Shown here piece after piece: positions 11,141 through 20,364 of a DNA stretch of 64,000 nucleotides; positions within the stretch are counted from its first letter, which is position 1, and each line of letters begins with the position of its first letter. The notes beneath the pieces were generated by a model. That model made no database searches and had not been told where the DNA came from. It saw nothing but the letters and a program-made list of their open reading frames with translations. Origin of the DNA: Liolophura sinensis (taxonomy: Eukaryota > Mollusca > Polyplacophora > Chitonida > Chitonidae); the NCBI RefSeq assembly GCF_032854445.1, contig NC_088304.1, positions 4,030,001-4,094,000 of the forward strand. Reading direction: 5' to 3'. A program made the position numbers and the translations under genes.

Positions 11141-11385
11141 GCCATACTCAAGAATATTTCACTTATTCGACGGCGGCAAGCATTATGGTGGGTGGAAAGC
11201 TGGCACAACCCGGGAGAAACCCACGACCATCCGCAGGTTGCTGGCAGACCTTGCCACGTACGGCCGGAGAGGAAGCCAGCATGAACTGGACTTGAACTCA
11301 TAGCCACTGCATTGGTGAGAGACTTCTGGGTCATTACGCTAAGCTAGTGCGCTAACCAACTGAGCCACGGAGCCCCCCCCCCCCT
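11141..11385 (-). mobile_element. tRNA-derived SINE (family 1) in the integrase
   Basis: In reverse orientation this carries the family head (complement of CTCAGTTGGTTAGCGCACTAG), the B-box region GAGTTCAAGTCC and the body TAATGGTGGGTGGAAAGC as read on the plus strand. It ends at CTTGAGTATGG without the usual AAAACACCAATCAAA tail. Loss of the 3' tail is unusual for a SINE and suggests a later deletion at the junction with integrase sequence. Confidence 0.8.
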
Positions 11386-12430
11386 CCCCTCTTCGGCGTA
11401 TACAGTGAGTGAACCTATCCCAGACAGCGGATATATATACTATCCAGTGTACATGCATTTGTCAACAAAATTCAGGCGCCAAGACCGACACCGTGATCAC
11501 CCATGGGTCTGTTTGGGCGCTAATAAGCTGAAGGAGCTGCTCAACCCCCAACATACCAGTGAGGTGGCTGGCGTCCGGTGCGAGGCCTAGTCCGGTGTCG
11601 TCCCTGTGTTCGTGTATAGTGAGTGAACTTATCCCAGACAGACATATAACAAAACACGCCAGTGTATGGTGAACTTAAAAACCACCTGTTTGTATTTTCT
11701 TTCTTTTTTTACGCCAGTTTACATGCATTTAACACGGAGCGTCTCTAGGGTAGTGACTCAGCGTAGTTGGAGGGTAGTCGTACCTCGTACATTAACGTGG
11801 GGCAAACCATCTCTAAATAATACTGATAAATGGGCCGGGGATCCTAGACATCTCGGCAGACGCCTTCAGTATAAGCTCGCACGACCTGAAGACGTCCCTG
11901 ATTGACAATACCATCCGCAAACATACTACGGAGTACACTTGTACACGGAGTGTAGCCTTGAAGGTCGGTGACGGCAGCTACCCATTCTTTCCACCTGGGC
12001 GTCGTGCGCAGAAAAGACACAAAGAAGACACCGCCATTTTGGCGCAGTCACCGACCGAGCCATGTAGCCATCAATCAAAATTCACTTACGGTGAATAACC
12101 CATAGACAAAAAAATAATAAATCAATAAATAACAACTAACACACGCGATGCAGGTGAGAAATAAGCAACACAAAGACAGGAGATTCAACGTTAACTTTTT
12201 TTTCTGTTTTTATTGCATGTGAGCTCCAACAATGATGTTTCTTTTTTTTCATCGTTCGAAATGTCTCGTAGTTACGGTGCTGAATGGATCACCGATATGA
12301 AAGTCTTGGCAATGGTCTATGTTCAGAACTGGTTTTTTTCATCGTGGGAAATGTCTCGTAGTGACGGTGGTGAATGAATCACCGATATGAAAGTCTTGGC
12401 AATGGTATGTGTTCAGAACTCGAACCCTGG
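11386..12430. other. Non-coding part of the Maverick remnant with short direct repeats
   Basis: AGTGAGTGAAC plus TATCCCAGACAG occurs at 11404 and again at 11618 (214 bp apart). A second pair, CCAGTGTACATGCATTT and CCAGTTTACATGCATTT, lies near 11447 and 11713. GCTGAAGGAGCTGCTCAACCC near 11530 recurs at 13587 next to the E2F-site array. A two-copy 90-bp direct repeat runs 12241-12419 (CATCG at 12250 and 12340). No coding region was recognised. Confidence 0.55.
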
Positions 12431-12826
12431 TCACATCCCTGTAAAACACATGGCTAGAATTATTTCCGTAGGCACGGGCAACGCAAACGTGGCGAGGGTG
12501 GAGTAGTTAAAAGCCTTCTTGATGGGCGTGTCGTTCAAAAACTGACGCAGTTGCTGCTTCACGTCCTTCCCCGCCTCCCAAGGTAGTGATGTTGCCTTGC
12601 GAGTCTGGGGCATGGAATTTACGAGCACCCGTTTCAGGCAACGGTACGGGCCTCGTCCACGATCCTGACGGCCTGCTTTCGGTCTTGCAGCAAGGGAGAA
12701 GGGTGGCCTTGTCCACGATACTGACGGCCAGCTCTGAGTCCTGCAGCAAGCGGGGAAGGGAGGTCTCATCGATCGCTTTGCGCTGCAACTGTAGGATGTG
12801 TGGGAGCCACGTCGAAAGCATTCCAC
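12431..12826 (-). pseudogene. Unrecognised Maverick-associated protein, frameshifted
   Basis: Downstream of the PC4-like gene the minus strand encodes LLQDSELAVSIVDKA and, after a frame change, a related LLQDRKQAVRIVDEA. The DNA behind these is a tandem 57-bp duplication (GTCCACGAT at 12655 and 12712), exactly 19 codons. A last segment, IKKAFNYSTLATFALPVP, ends at a stop near 12431. I do not recognise the family. A repeat length divisible by three suggests the region was translated when it duplicated. Confidence 0.4.
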
Positions 12827-12836
12827 AGAAAGTGAG

Positions 12837-13322
12837 TCAGCCCTCTCCCCTCTCCAGCTCTGATTTCAGCAACGCCGGTTTCAGCTGCTCTAGTCTGAAT
12901 GTCACGGGTTCCGCCTTCACCTTGTCGTCGTCATTATCGCCGCTGCCACCCCCGCCGCCGCCGGTGCAGGCGGCTTCTTCCTCGGCTGCCACCAGCAACA
13001 TGTCGATGTCTGGGATGGCTTCTACCAGATTGCGCCATTGGGTGAGGTAGTTGAGGGTGATACCTTTTTCGGTCGGGTAGGGCGGGATGTTGGGTTGGTA
13101 TGCTCTCCATTTCTTCACGTGGACGAGCAAGGCGCCGTCAGGGGTGGTCAGAGTGGAGAGACACCATTCGTTGGATAACGGCTGACAAACCGTCAAGACC
13201 GCGTCGGAGATATCCGCAGCCAGTGCCTTCAACCTAGCCCAACCCTCCCCGTCCAGAACGACAGGCTTGTGTGGGGAGTCAGAATCTGTGAGACATTGCA
13301 GAATCTCAACCATCTCAGTCAT
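12837..13322 (-). CDS. PC4/p15-like protein of the Maverick (161 aa, open)
   Basis: The open frame starts at ATG 13322. Its middle reads VHVKKWRAYQPNIPPYPTEK and then GITLNYLTQWRNLVEAIPDI, which follows the pattern of the PC4 (transcriptional coactivator p15) single-stranded DNA-binding fold: basic strand, KGI.L....W..L and a closing helix. An upstream stretch (VVLDGEGWARLKALAADISD) looks like the end of a first, partial PC4 unit, giving a tandem arrangement. A Gly/Asp-rich linker follows. PC4-fold proteins bind ssDNA and can act in transcription or replication; a role in viral-type transcription or replication is inference. The gene sits next to the E2F/CCAAT array, which would be its promoter. 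It is the only Maverick frame without an obvious break. Confidence 0.55.
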   Translation of the reverse strand: MTEMVEILQCLTDSDSPHKPVVLDGEGWARLKALAADISDAVLTVCQPLSNEWCLSTLTTPDGALLVHVKKWRAYQPNIPPYPTEKGITLNYLTQWRNLVEAIPDIDMLLVAAEEEAACTGGGGGGSGDNDDDKVKAEPVTFRLEQLKPALLKSELERGEG

Positions 13323-13544
13323 TACGCACCCCCACCCACAGCCACGGGGCCAGCTGACGTTTGTTCACGGCTTCGTTGGGCGATAGCAGGCACACATTCT
13401 CGGCAGGCTCTAGCAGCAGAGGGTTAACAGAAGCGGATCGTTTTATACTGACAGTGTAGCGTCGCTCTCTCTCTGAGTGAACGTGGTCTGGCTTTGTCTA
13501 GGCAGGTAGGATAGCGGTCACCCAGTTCTATCCAGTTTCGGTGC

Positions 13545-13850
13545 GAATGGAGTTCACCCATTGGTCAGTATGGGCGCGAAAGGGAGCTGAAGGAGCTGCT
13601 CAACCCAACTTTACCAGCCGACGTTTTCGCTCCCCTGTCGCTCTTTGGTCCGTCACACGCTTCCCTCGCTCATGGGTTACGCAGCGCGGACGAAATTCAC
13701 GCGCTAAGATCACCCATTGGCGCGAAATGGAGCTCACCCATTGGTCAGTTTTGGCGCGAAATGGAGCTGAAGGAGCTGCTCTCGCGCGTGACGTCACGCA
13801 CACCCATGGGTCAGTTTTGGCGCGAAATGGAGTTCACCCACTGGTCAGTT
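13545..13850 (-). promoter_or_regulatory. Array of E2F-type and CCAAT sites, candidate Maverick promoter
   Basis: GGCGCGAAA occurs four times (573-581, 719-727, 753-761 and 819-827, all +13000). At the last two it is TTTGGCGCGAAA, which reads as an E2F consensus (TTTSSCGC) on both strands. Each module is paired with CACCCATTGGTCAG or close variants, where ATTGG is a reversed CCAAT box. The module repeats irregularly, sharing GGAGCTGAAGGAGCTGCTC. It lies 220-530 bp upstream of the PC4-like start on the minus strand. Function is inferred from motifs only. Confidence 0.5.
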
Positions 13851-14500
13851 TTGCCCCTCCGCAATCGCGCCTCCTCAATATCGCACGTTCGACCTATTCC
13901 TACTACTAGCGTTGGTAATGTCAGTTCATGTTAGACACCAGCCTTTCAAATTCGACATGTATTAAGTGGGGTATGGGATGTAGCACCCTTTTTATCGTTT
14001 AGCTCTGTGTGTATTTAACGTATAGAACAGTGACAAAAAAGGCTCTCTGACCTGGTCTGTAATAATAGGACAGTTTGTTGTCAATACGGTCAGACCCTTG
14101 CACCGCAGCCTGTACTTTATGGTGTGCACTCAACGCCCAGTATTCACATCTCTCATTATAGCCATACACCAGTCTTACTCATTTTTCCTGTCAATTCAAA
14201 GCTGCTGGGGAGAGAGGTGAAAACAAGCAATTATATGAGAAGTGGAAATGTGAAGCAGTGTCGAAGATACTCGAATTCTGTTACCGTCACGTAGAACAAA
14301 AGTATTTTGGATATATTTTACGGATTTGAATAGCCTGAAGATAAAGTGAAGGCGAACTATTCCAGTTAATGCGCGTATCATCTCTTTCTCGTCGTTCTCA
14401 ACCAATCAATCGACAGGATTTCCCTACATCACCCATAGTCTAACAATGTTCTAATTTGATACTTGTTGTTTTTGACACTATGTTGCTGGAAAACGACGGT
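13851..14500. other. Gene-free DNA
   Basis: No coding match or repeat recognised. This is probably the right flank of the Maverick, but no boundary can be placed. Confidence 0.4.
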
Positions 14501-14622
14501 ATGTGCTAAATATAGGTTAACCCATGGTTCATTCGGACGACACAGCATTTCTTTCTCCGCTTTGCCTAAATGTCAATGATGTGAAGTCCTCGTTAACCAT
14601 AGGCTAACCTATATTTACCAAA
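14501..14622. repeat. Inverted-repeat hairpin, about 120 bp
   Basis: The left arm GCTAAATATAGGTTAACCCA (from 14504) pairs with the right arm, whose reverse complement reads GGTAAATATAGGTTAGCCTA (to about 14622). Arms are about 28 bp with few mismatches and a loop of about 60 bp; a poly-A run follows. It may be a MITE or a chance fold. Confidence 0.5.
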
Positions 14623-15329
14623 AAAAAAACAAAAAAAAAAAAAACATGCCGCTTATGCTTATTTCTTAATTTGTATAATATATGTGTATTTTGTCAATTT
14701 AAGGATATAAGGAAAGCTAAATATGAATTACGCTTGTTTAATCTTTGTTTACACGAAACCATACTGTCATCTTCACCAACCAATCTGTACACAGCTTAAA
14801 GCTTTCTCAAGTTTTCCAAAATATGTCTCATGTGAAGTCCAAAAAAAATAGCAGAATTACGGTACTGATTTGCTTTCAGTCAGATCTGTTTTGGTTGGTT
14901 AACCTACATGGACGATGCACCTGTTGAGTTCACGTGCCCTGTCTAATTCAACGCCTTACACCTGACAGAACTGACACCAGGAGGTGTCAAAATTCGCCAT
15001 GGCAAACATTTTTTGGAAAAGTTTCAAGAATTTTAAAGATAAGTTAAGTTACGTAATATTGGTTGCTATTTCAATTGTGACATCGGTAACGTCACGTTTT
15101 GTCATAGCCAATGACTGGATCTCTTGGCGGTTTTTAAATCGGTACACAAACTAATCTTTCAACATGTTGTCCTTGTATTTGTTTTGGCGACATGCCTGAT
15201 TTCCCATAATTCTTATACAGCCCTATCAAAACTACCGAAGCCATGTATCTGCCTAAAAAAAATGATCAACTAATTCTTGCTAGATCGTGAACAAAATGAA
15301 GTAAATCCACTGAAATTATCCTACTAGTT

Positions 15330-15408
15330 GACGGCTGGCCGCCGTCGCATAAGTGAAGTATTCTTGAATACCGCCTAAAACACCAATCAAAGTAATAAAT
15401 GAATTAAT
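15330..15408 (+). mobile_element. SINE family 1, 3' fragment
   Basis: GGCTGGCCGCCGTCGCATAA, AAGTGAAGTATTCTTGA and AAAACACCAATCAAA match the 3' body and tail of the family; the head is absent. Confidence 0.8.
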
Positions 15409-16551
15409 TAATATCACACGGATTATATATGCAGAAACTTAGTACATGTGTGCCATGTTGGATCGACCTTCCTATAATTCTGATATCTCTGTTGTCTGCG
15501 AAAAGGTTCTCATGAATGGGATATGTTGCTAAATTCATCAAATGAATGTTCTTCTCAATATCTTTTTATTTGTTTACTTATTTACGTATTTATTTATTTA
15601 TGGAGGCGACTATTTCACCGCCTCCATGAGGGTTTTTTTTTCACCATTTAATTTTTAATTTTTTTTTTTATCTTTTTTTAAATTAACTATATAGTATACC
15701 CTGTGGTAACAGAACAATTTCTGATGGAATTCACTCCTACCAGATCTCTTTCTGATCTGGGAAAATATTTGTACTTGCATTTCAAGTGAATAAATGAGAA
15801 TTAAAATTAAATCAAGCATGCATTATTTCAAAGTGTTGATGCTTCAGGCTTAAGGGAATTTTGTGATAAACAGATCAACTGTTAAGTGGTCTTTGTCGGG
15901 CAGTATAGCTTGTGCGGATTCCCTTGTCGGATATTTGGAACACTTGAGAATCACCCTGAGAGCTGTTTTCCTCAGGGAACTGTTCCGTGGGGGGTTTCCG
16001 TCCAGGGGTCAAATTACATGTTACTGAGTGCCCTCTTTGTACAGGCAATTATGATAAACAATAAGCAAATTCACAACAGACTATTAGAAAGACGGAAACG
16101 AGGAGTTGGGGATATGAGACAAAATTCCTTAATAACTAAGGCTACCTTGTTCATAACTCGTAAATACAGACTGGATAACTATTATTATTTCAACAACAAT
16201 TAAGATCCCACGCATGCACATTTCAAAAATACACCTTACAAATAAGAGGAAGAAGGAATCCCTCAATAACAACAACGTCACCTTTTCATAGAGCTTCTCG
16301 TCGCGGTTAAAAAGAAAGATGAAAAACAAAAAAAATGATTTAAATAAAAAATATTGATTTACGCAATATCAATAACTCTGCACATATACGGGGTATAGTG
16401 GGGACAAACCCGTAAAACAAATAGACCTGAATACATCTTTCACTTAGGCTGCTAATGAGAGGCTGACCTGCATGCTATTCAATATGGTCCTCGTCCAAGC
16501 AGACACGTGATTTTCTGCTGTGGCACTGCAGTGCTCGTGCCCTATACCTAA

Positions 16552-16622
16552 ATGTATCCAAGCATGAGCTGGACAAACTAACAGCGACCGCATTGGTCAG
16601 GGGCTCCTGGGTCACTTGGTAG
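16552..16622 (-). mobile_element. SINE family 1, head fragment
   Basis: In reverse orientation: AGCATGAGCTGGAC, CAGCGACCGCATTGGT and GGGGCTCCTGGGTCACTTGG, the B-box side of the tRNA-like head. The rest of the element is missing. Confidence 0.65.
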
Positions 16623-18162
16623 TATACCTATGTATTTTAAGAGCACATATACACCAAAAAGTCTGACGCACTAAAGAAAAGAACGCAAAAGTATTTAGTT
16701 TTGGGCCGCTGTGTGAGATGCGGGAGGACTTTTTTTACCCCTTGGTTTATTCTCGTGTGTGTTTCTTGGATTCGAATTTCAACGTCACTTTTTTTAGCAT
16801 TATTCTAGACGGCTGGGCTAGTTCTAGCTAAGTGATTGGCATGCGTGCATTTCTGATGCACTGTATTTCACCTAAAGTTTAGCCTGTACCAATACAATTT
16901 CAGAAACACATAAAGGAATTACAATGATACTTTGAAACCAAAACTGGAGCTTTTCAGAATAAAAAATTAATCACAAAAACTTCACAAAAAGTGGCTATAA
17001 AGTGGATGAATTTATCAGAATCAAGGAAAATGTGTCATTTGAAACAATATCCAATACAATCGGTCTCATTTGAGGAACACTTTGAAGCCAGGTTGCGGAC
17101 CCAGAGTGCCAAAATTCAATAGAAGAGCTCTTGGTTCACCTATCTCCTACTTTTGCCTGTTTACTTCATTTGCACCTGTATTTCTTCCAACCTCCTCTTT
17201 GTACAACTCGTGTCCCCTTTTAGCGTTTTTATATGTAAGGCTTTCGAACTAGGACTAGCCAAGCCAGCAGGTGGTACGTTAGTATGGCTGTTTTAGGGGT
17301 TGTATTCAGGCTATGCACTAGAGTGGGTCGAAGTGGCCTGGTGTGTACAACTGTGTGTTTATGCACCCTCTCCATAGGGACACGTTACATAGTGGAACGT
17401 CTATACATTAATCGTTGCATACATCATCCATATGTACCTACACTTTCAGTGACTACCACATTGATACACATCTTGTTTACATAGCTAACTACACAAAACA
17501 GTACACATCTGCTTTTTGACAATAAAGGCCCTTGATATTTAAGGGCTAAATATAGATAATTGCCACTATGTTTCTTTATCCGTTAAGCCGAACAACATAC
17601 CAAACCCACGCTGCGATATCATTCCAACAGTCAAATAAGATCCAAGATTCGAGAAACTAGTAAAACTCGATTTTCCTTTTCATTTGAGTGCCCTCGCCAA
17701 AAAAGATGACTTGCTCGCATCGATAGTTATAGCGCATGTTGTTTACACTATTTTCTTATTTAAAAAAATGGTGTTTATATGAGTACCGACAAACAACTGA
17801 ATTCACCAATGCTAGTGTGTAGTTAACCCTTTCTTACCAACAGACATTTTGTTGTACACACATAATAATGTCCAAGGAAGATTTGGACTAAATTCTATGT
17901 CATATTACACGTACAGACTTGTTGACCTTTTTTCTGCTGAAGTAGCACACATTTCTCCAACCGGCCTATCTACTCTCTCTCTCGCTTGGTACAACTGGAG
18001 GACGCAGAGGAGCGCAGCAATGTCACGTGACTCGAGGGCGTGCCTGCTTTTCCGTGCAGGCTTCTGTACCAGCTCGTCAAATAGTGCTGTACCTTTCTTT
18101 GAGAAAACTACCAACCGGTTAGGGGTAGTGATTTTTTTTTTGTGGCGAGTCGGATAGAGAGG

Positions 18163-18190
18163 GCCTTATATATATTATATATTATATATT
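18163..18190 (+). promoter_or_regulatory. TATA-rich stretch, possible core promoter
   Basis: CTTATATATATTATATATTA lies 30-55 bp upstream of the candidate exon below, and a CACGTG E-box is at about 18022. Motif-level evidence only. Confidence 0.25.
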
Positions 18191-18218
18191 GAAAGTTGCT
18201 CAACATTTAGTGACTCAC

Positions 18219-18293
18219 ATGCAGCGCACGAAGCATTTCATCAACAAAAAAGTCGAGGTGATCCGAAACAAAGGCCAAAAGGCGACCAAAAAG
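18219..18293 (+). CDS. Possible short first coding exon (25 codons)
   Basis: ATG at 18219 opens 25 codons ending at a good 5' splice site (AAAAAG followed by GTAAGA at 18294). The encoded peptide is strongly basic (MQRTKHFINKKVEVIRNKG and onward). A TATA-like stretch lies just upstream. No downstream exon was identified and the peptide matches no family I know, so this is tentative. Confidence 0.25.
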
Positions 18294-19125
18294 GTAAGAT
18301 TTGCAATGAAAATTTGCTATGATTCAGTCGAAATTTACAGTGGAATGGATTAATTTACTAATAAAAGAAGCTCAAATGACTTATTAATATGTTAACTCAT
18401 TATATTAACAATCATTCCATCAGTAAACTAATTTAATTTATTAATGCCTCAAGCAGCCAGTTTATTAACTACTTTTGCACTTAATTCACGGATAACGAAT
18501 GTTATTTATGCGGTCGGCACTTGCGAATAAATCGCCCAGTTCATTTCTGGCAGAGCTATAAATCACACTTACTCTTACCTATGTATCTCACATGATAAGC
18601 CCAAACTTTGAACGTTGCCTTGTGTGCTGAAATAAGTAATGAGATAATATTAACAAAATAATCTCGAGATCCCAAGCTTTGATAGCTTTTATTGTGGACA
18701 GTAGATACGTCTAGATAGAAGTTGCATGGGAAGTTCAACTTGTAACTTGTAACTTCAAGCTAGAATAGGTAAACTAATTGTTCTGTGCAAGTTTAATCTT
18801 ATCACTTCTAACTAAAGGTCTTTGTTAAAATCTCTAGAACCGGTATGTCCTTCTGCGACCAATATGACGTGATCAAATGCTTCTGCCAAACTTATTGCCC
18901 AACGGCTACTGATACCTACCACATAACAAAACATAAATATCATTTGATTTGTTTAAATTTTGATTGTTCTTTAACGTCACACCATGGAATTTTTCACGTT
19001 CGTGACGGCGTTCAGCGTTGTGAGAGGAGGAAACCGCGGGTTGACGACTAACAAGTGGCCTTAAACTTTGGACTCCGCAAACGGCCACGCGAGGTTAGCT
19101 GTCCGGTTGTTGTCAACAAGGCCTT
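18294..19125. other. Gene-free AT-rich DNA
   Basis: No coding or repeat feature recognised. Confidence 0.4.
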
Positions 19126-19332
19126 ATGAACAGTGAGAGCCAGGAAACCCACTGTGACAAGCCCCCGGTCAAGAAACGGAAAACGGGATTGACCATGTGT
19201 CATTTGCCAACAAGTTGTAAGACAAAGATACGGAGAAGCGGGGGAATCCCGATCAAAAAACGGAAAACGGGATTTAACACGGTCGCGTGTGTCCCAGCAG
19301 TTGGAAGACAGAGCGGCACTCATCACGTCTGA
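19126..19332 (+). other. Short open frame with a duplicated basic motif
   Basis: A 68-codon frame contains PPVKKRKTGLTM and, 28 residues later, PIKKRKTGFNT. The underlying DNA (CGGTCAAGAAACGGAAAACG and CGATCAAAAAACGGAAAACG) is a direct repeat about 84 bp apart, preserving frame. The KKRK motif resembles a nuclear localisation signal. I recognise no domain; it could be an exon, a fragment of a mobile element's protein, or chance. Confidence 0.3.
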
Positions 19333-20364
19333 ATTATGGTGCTGCTTAACTATAGTATCTTACCTAAGACACCAGAGGAGACACGGGCGTTGTAAACAGA
19401 CAAGTCGATGGATTGTCCGCTATTTATGTGGCGCAGGAAAATTGCCATATTACACTTGTTTTATGGTATAAACTGTGCACTGGCTCTTCCTTTGAATCTC
19501 ACCATGATATCAAAACACAAACTGTATTTATATTTATTTTTAATTATTTGAATGATATTTTACTCTCATATGGTTGAAAAAAGGCGAAAAACTGTACAAT
19601 ATAGGCATCATGTCCGACATTCGTTTACCATTCGTAGTCATTAAAGGGCGTTCCAAGTGGATAATCGCAAGATCCATTTCCAAAACAACACGGAGTTGAT
19701 TACGGTTCGAGAGGTTCCCATTAAAATTTATATTTTATCGCAACTTTTTTCGTAGATGGCGTAACAGTTTACTTGCCCAACACTGATATCGATTTCTAAG
19801 TCGCTTACTTTGTTTGTGTGTGAAGCAGTCACTTGAAGTGACCAGTTTTCAAGAGGCCAATCTTAACATTGGCTTTCTATAAGTAGCTACTCTGCACATA
19901 TGGTGGGTAACAGAGTGTATACCTACGTGGGGCACACCGACTGCCTGCAACTGAACAAGCGAACTTTATATATTAGTGTTGCAGAGACGTTTTTGCGCTG
20001 GACTGGCTGTGCACGTATTGAGACTTTGTAAAGCGGGTTATGTTCAGAATAGACGTTACTACTTAACAACTTGTTTAGCTGCAGCTGTGGAAAGCGGGTA
20101 TTCTAATAGGGATACATAATCATTTCCGACCTGTTAACCTTGAATAATAGTGTACCGTATTTCACCTAAAGTTTTGGAAACTCTCAGAAGCAGATGATGT
20201 CCTTAAAATGATACTTTTAATGCTATCATTTACAAGTAAGTTTTCTGATTAAAATATTAACCAAGCTTCACAAAAACTTCTTAAGTCCGCCCTATGAGGT
20301 GAATGAATCAATCAAAATAGAGGAAAGTGTGTCACGTGATGGCAGCTAAACTTAACAACAGTTT
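19333..20364. other. Gene-free DNA with a retroelement tail fragment
   Basis: Only the 19608-19690 fragment (listed separately) is recognised. The remainder is AT-rich and unassigned. Confidence 0.45.
19608..19690 (-). repeat. Solo copy of the retroelement tail
   Basis: GTCCGACATTC, ACCATTCGTAGTC and TAAAGGGCGTTCCAAGT, then ATAATCGCAAGATCCATTTCC, match 6353-6422 at high identity in the same plus-strand orientation. It marks a second, heavily 5'-truncated insertion of the element found in the Maverick protease. Confidence 0.75.

Larger units (their letters stand above)
6060..13850 (-). mobile_element. Decayed Maverick/Polinton (adintovirus-like) element
   Basis: On the minus strand I can read, in order: a PC4-like protein, an unknown protein, a retroviral-type integrase with a chromodomain, a one-TM protein, a packaging ATPase, an F54H12.2-like capsid protein and an adenain-type cysteine protease. 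Integrase, packaging ATPase, capsid and adenain-type protease together are diagnostic of Maverick/Polinton DNA transposons and the related adintoviruses. No protein-primed DNA polymerase B was found. Frameshifts, in-frame stops, an internal deletion in the ATPase, a SINE in the integrase and a retroelement in the protease show that the copy is dead. Base composition is more GC-rich than the surroundings. The ends are approximate because no terminal inverted repeats were recognised. Confidence 0.85.
14623..18162. other. Gene-free DNA with two SINE fragments
   Basis: AT-rich sequence without recognised genes. A family-1 SINE tail lies at 15330-15408 and a reversed family-1 head at 16552-16622. 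Frames of up to 105 codons (for example 15886-16203) have no recognisable domain or splice context. Confidence 0.45.
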
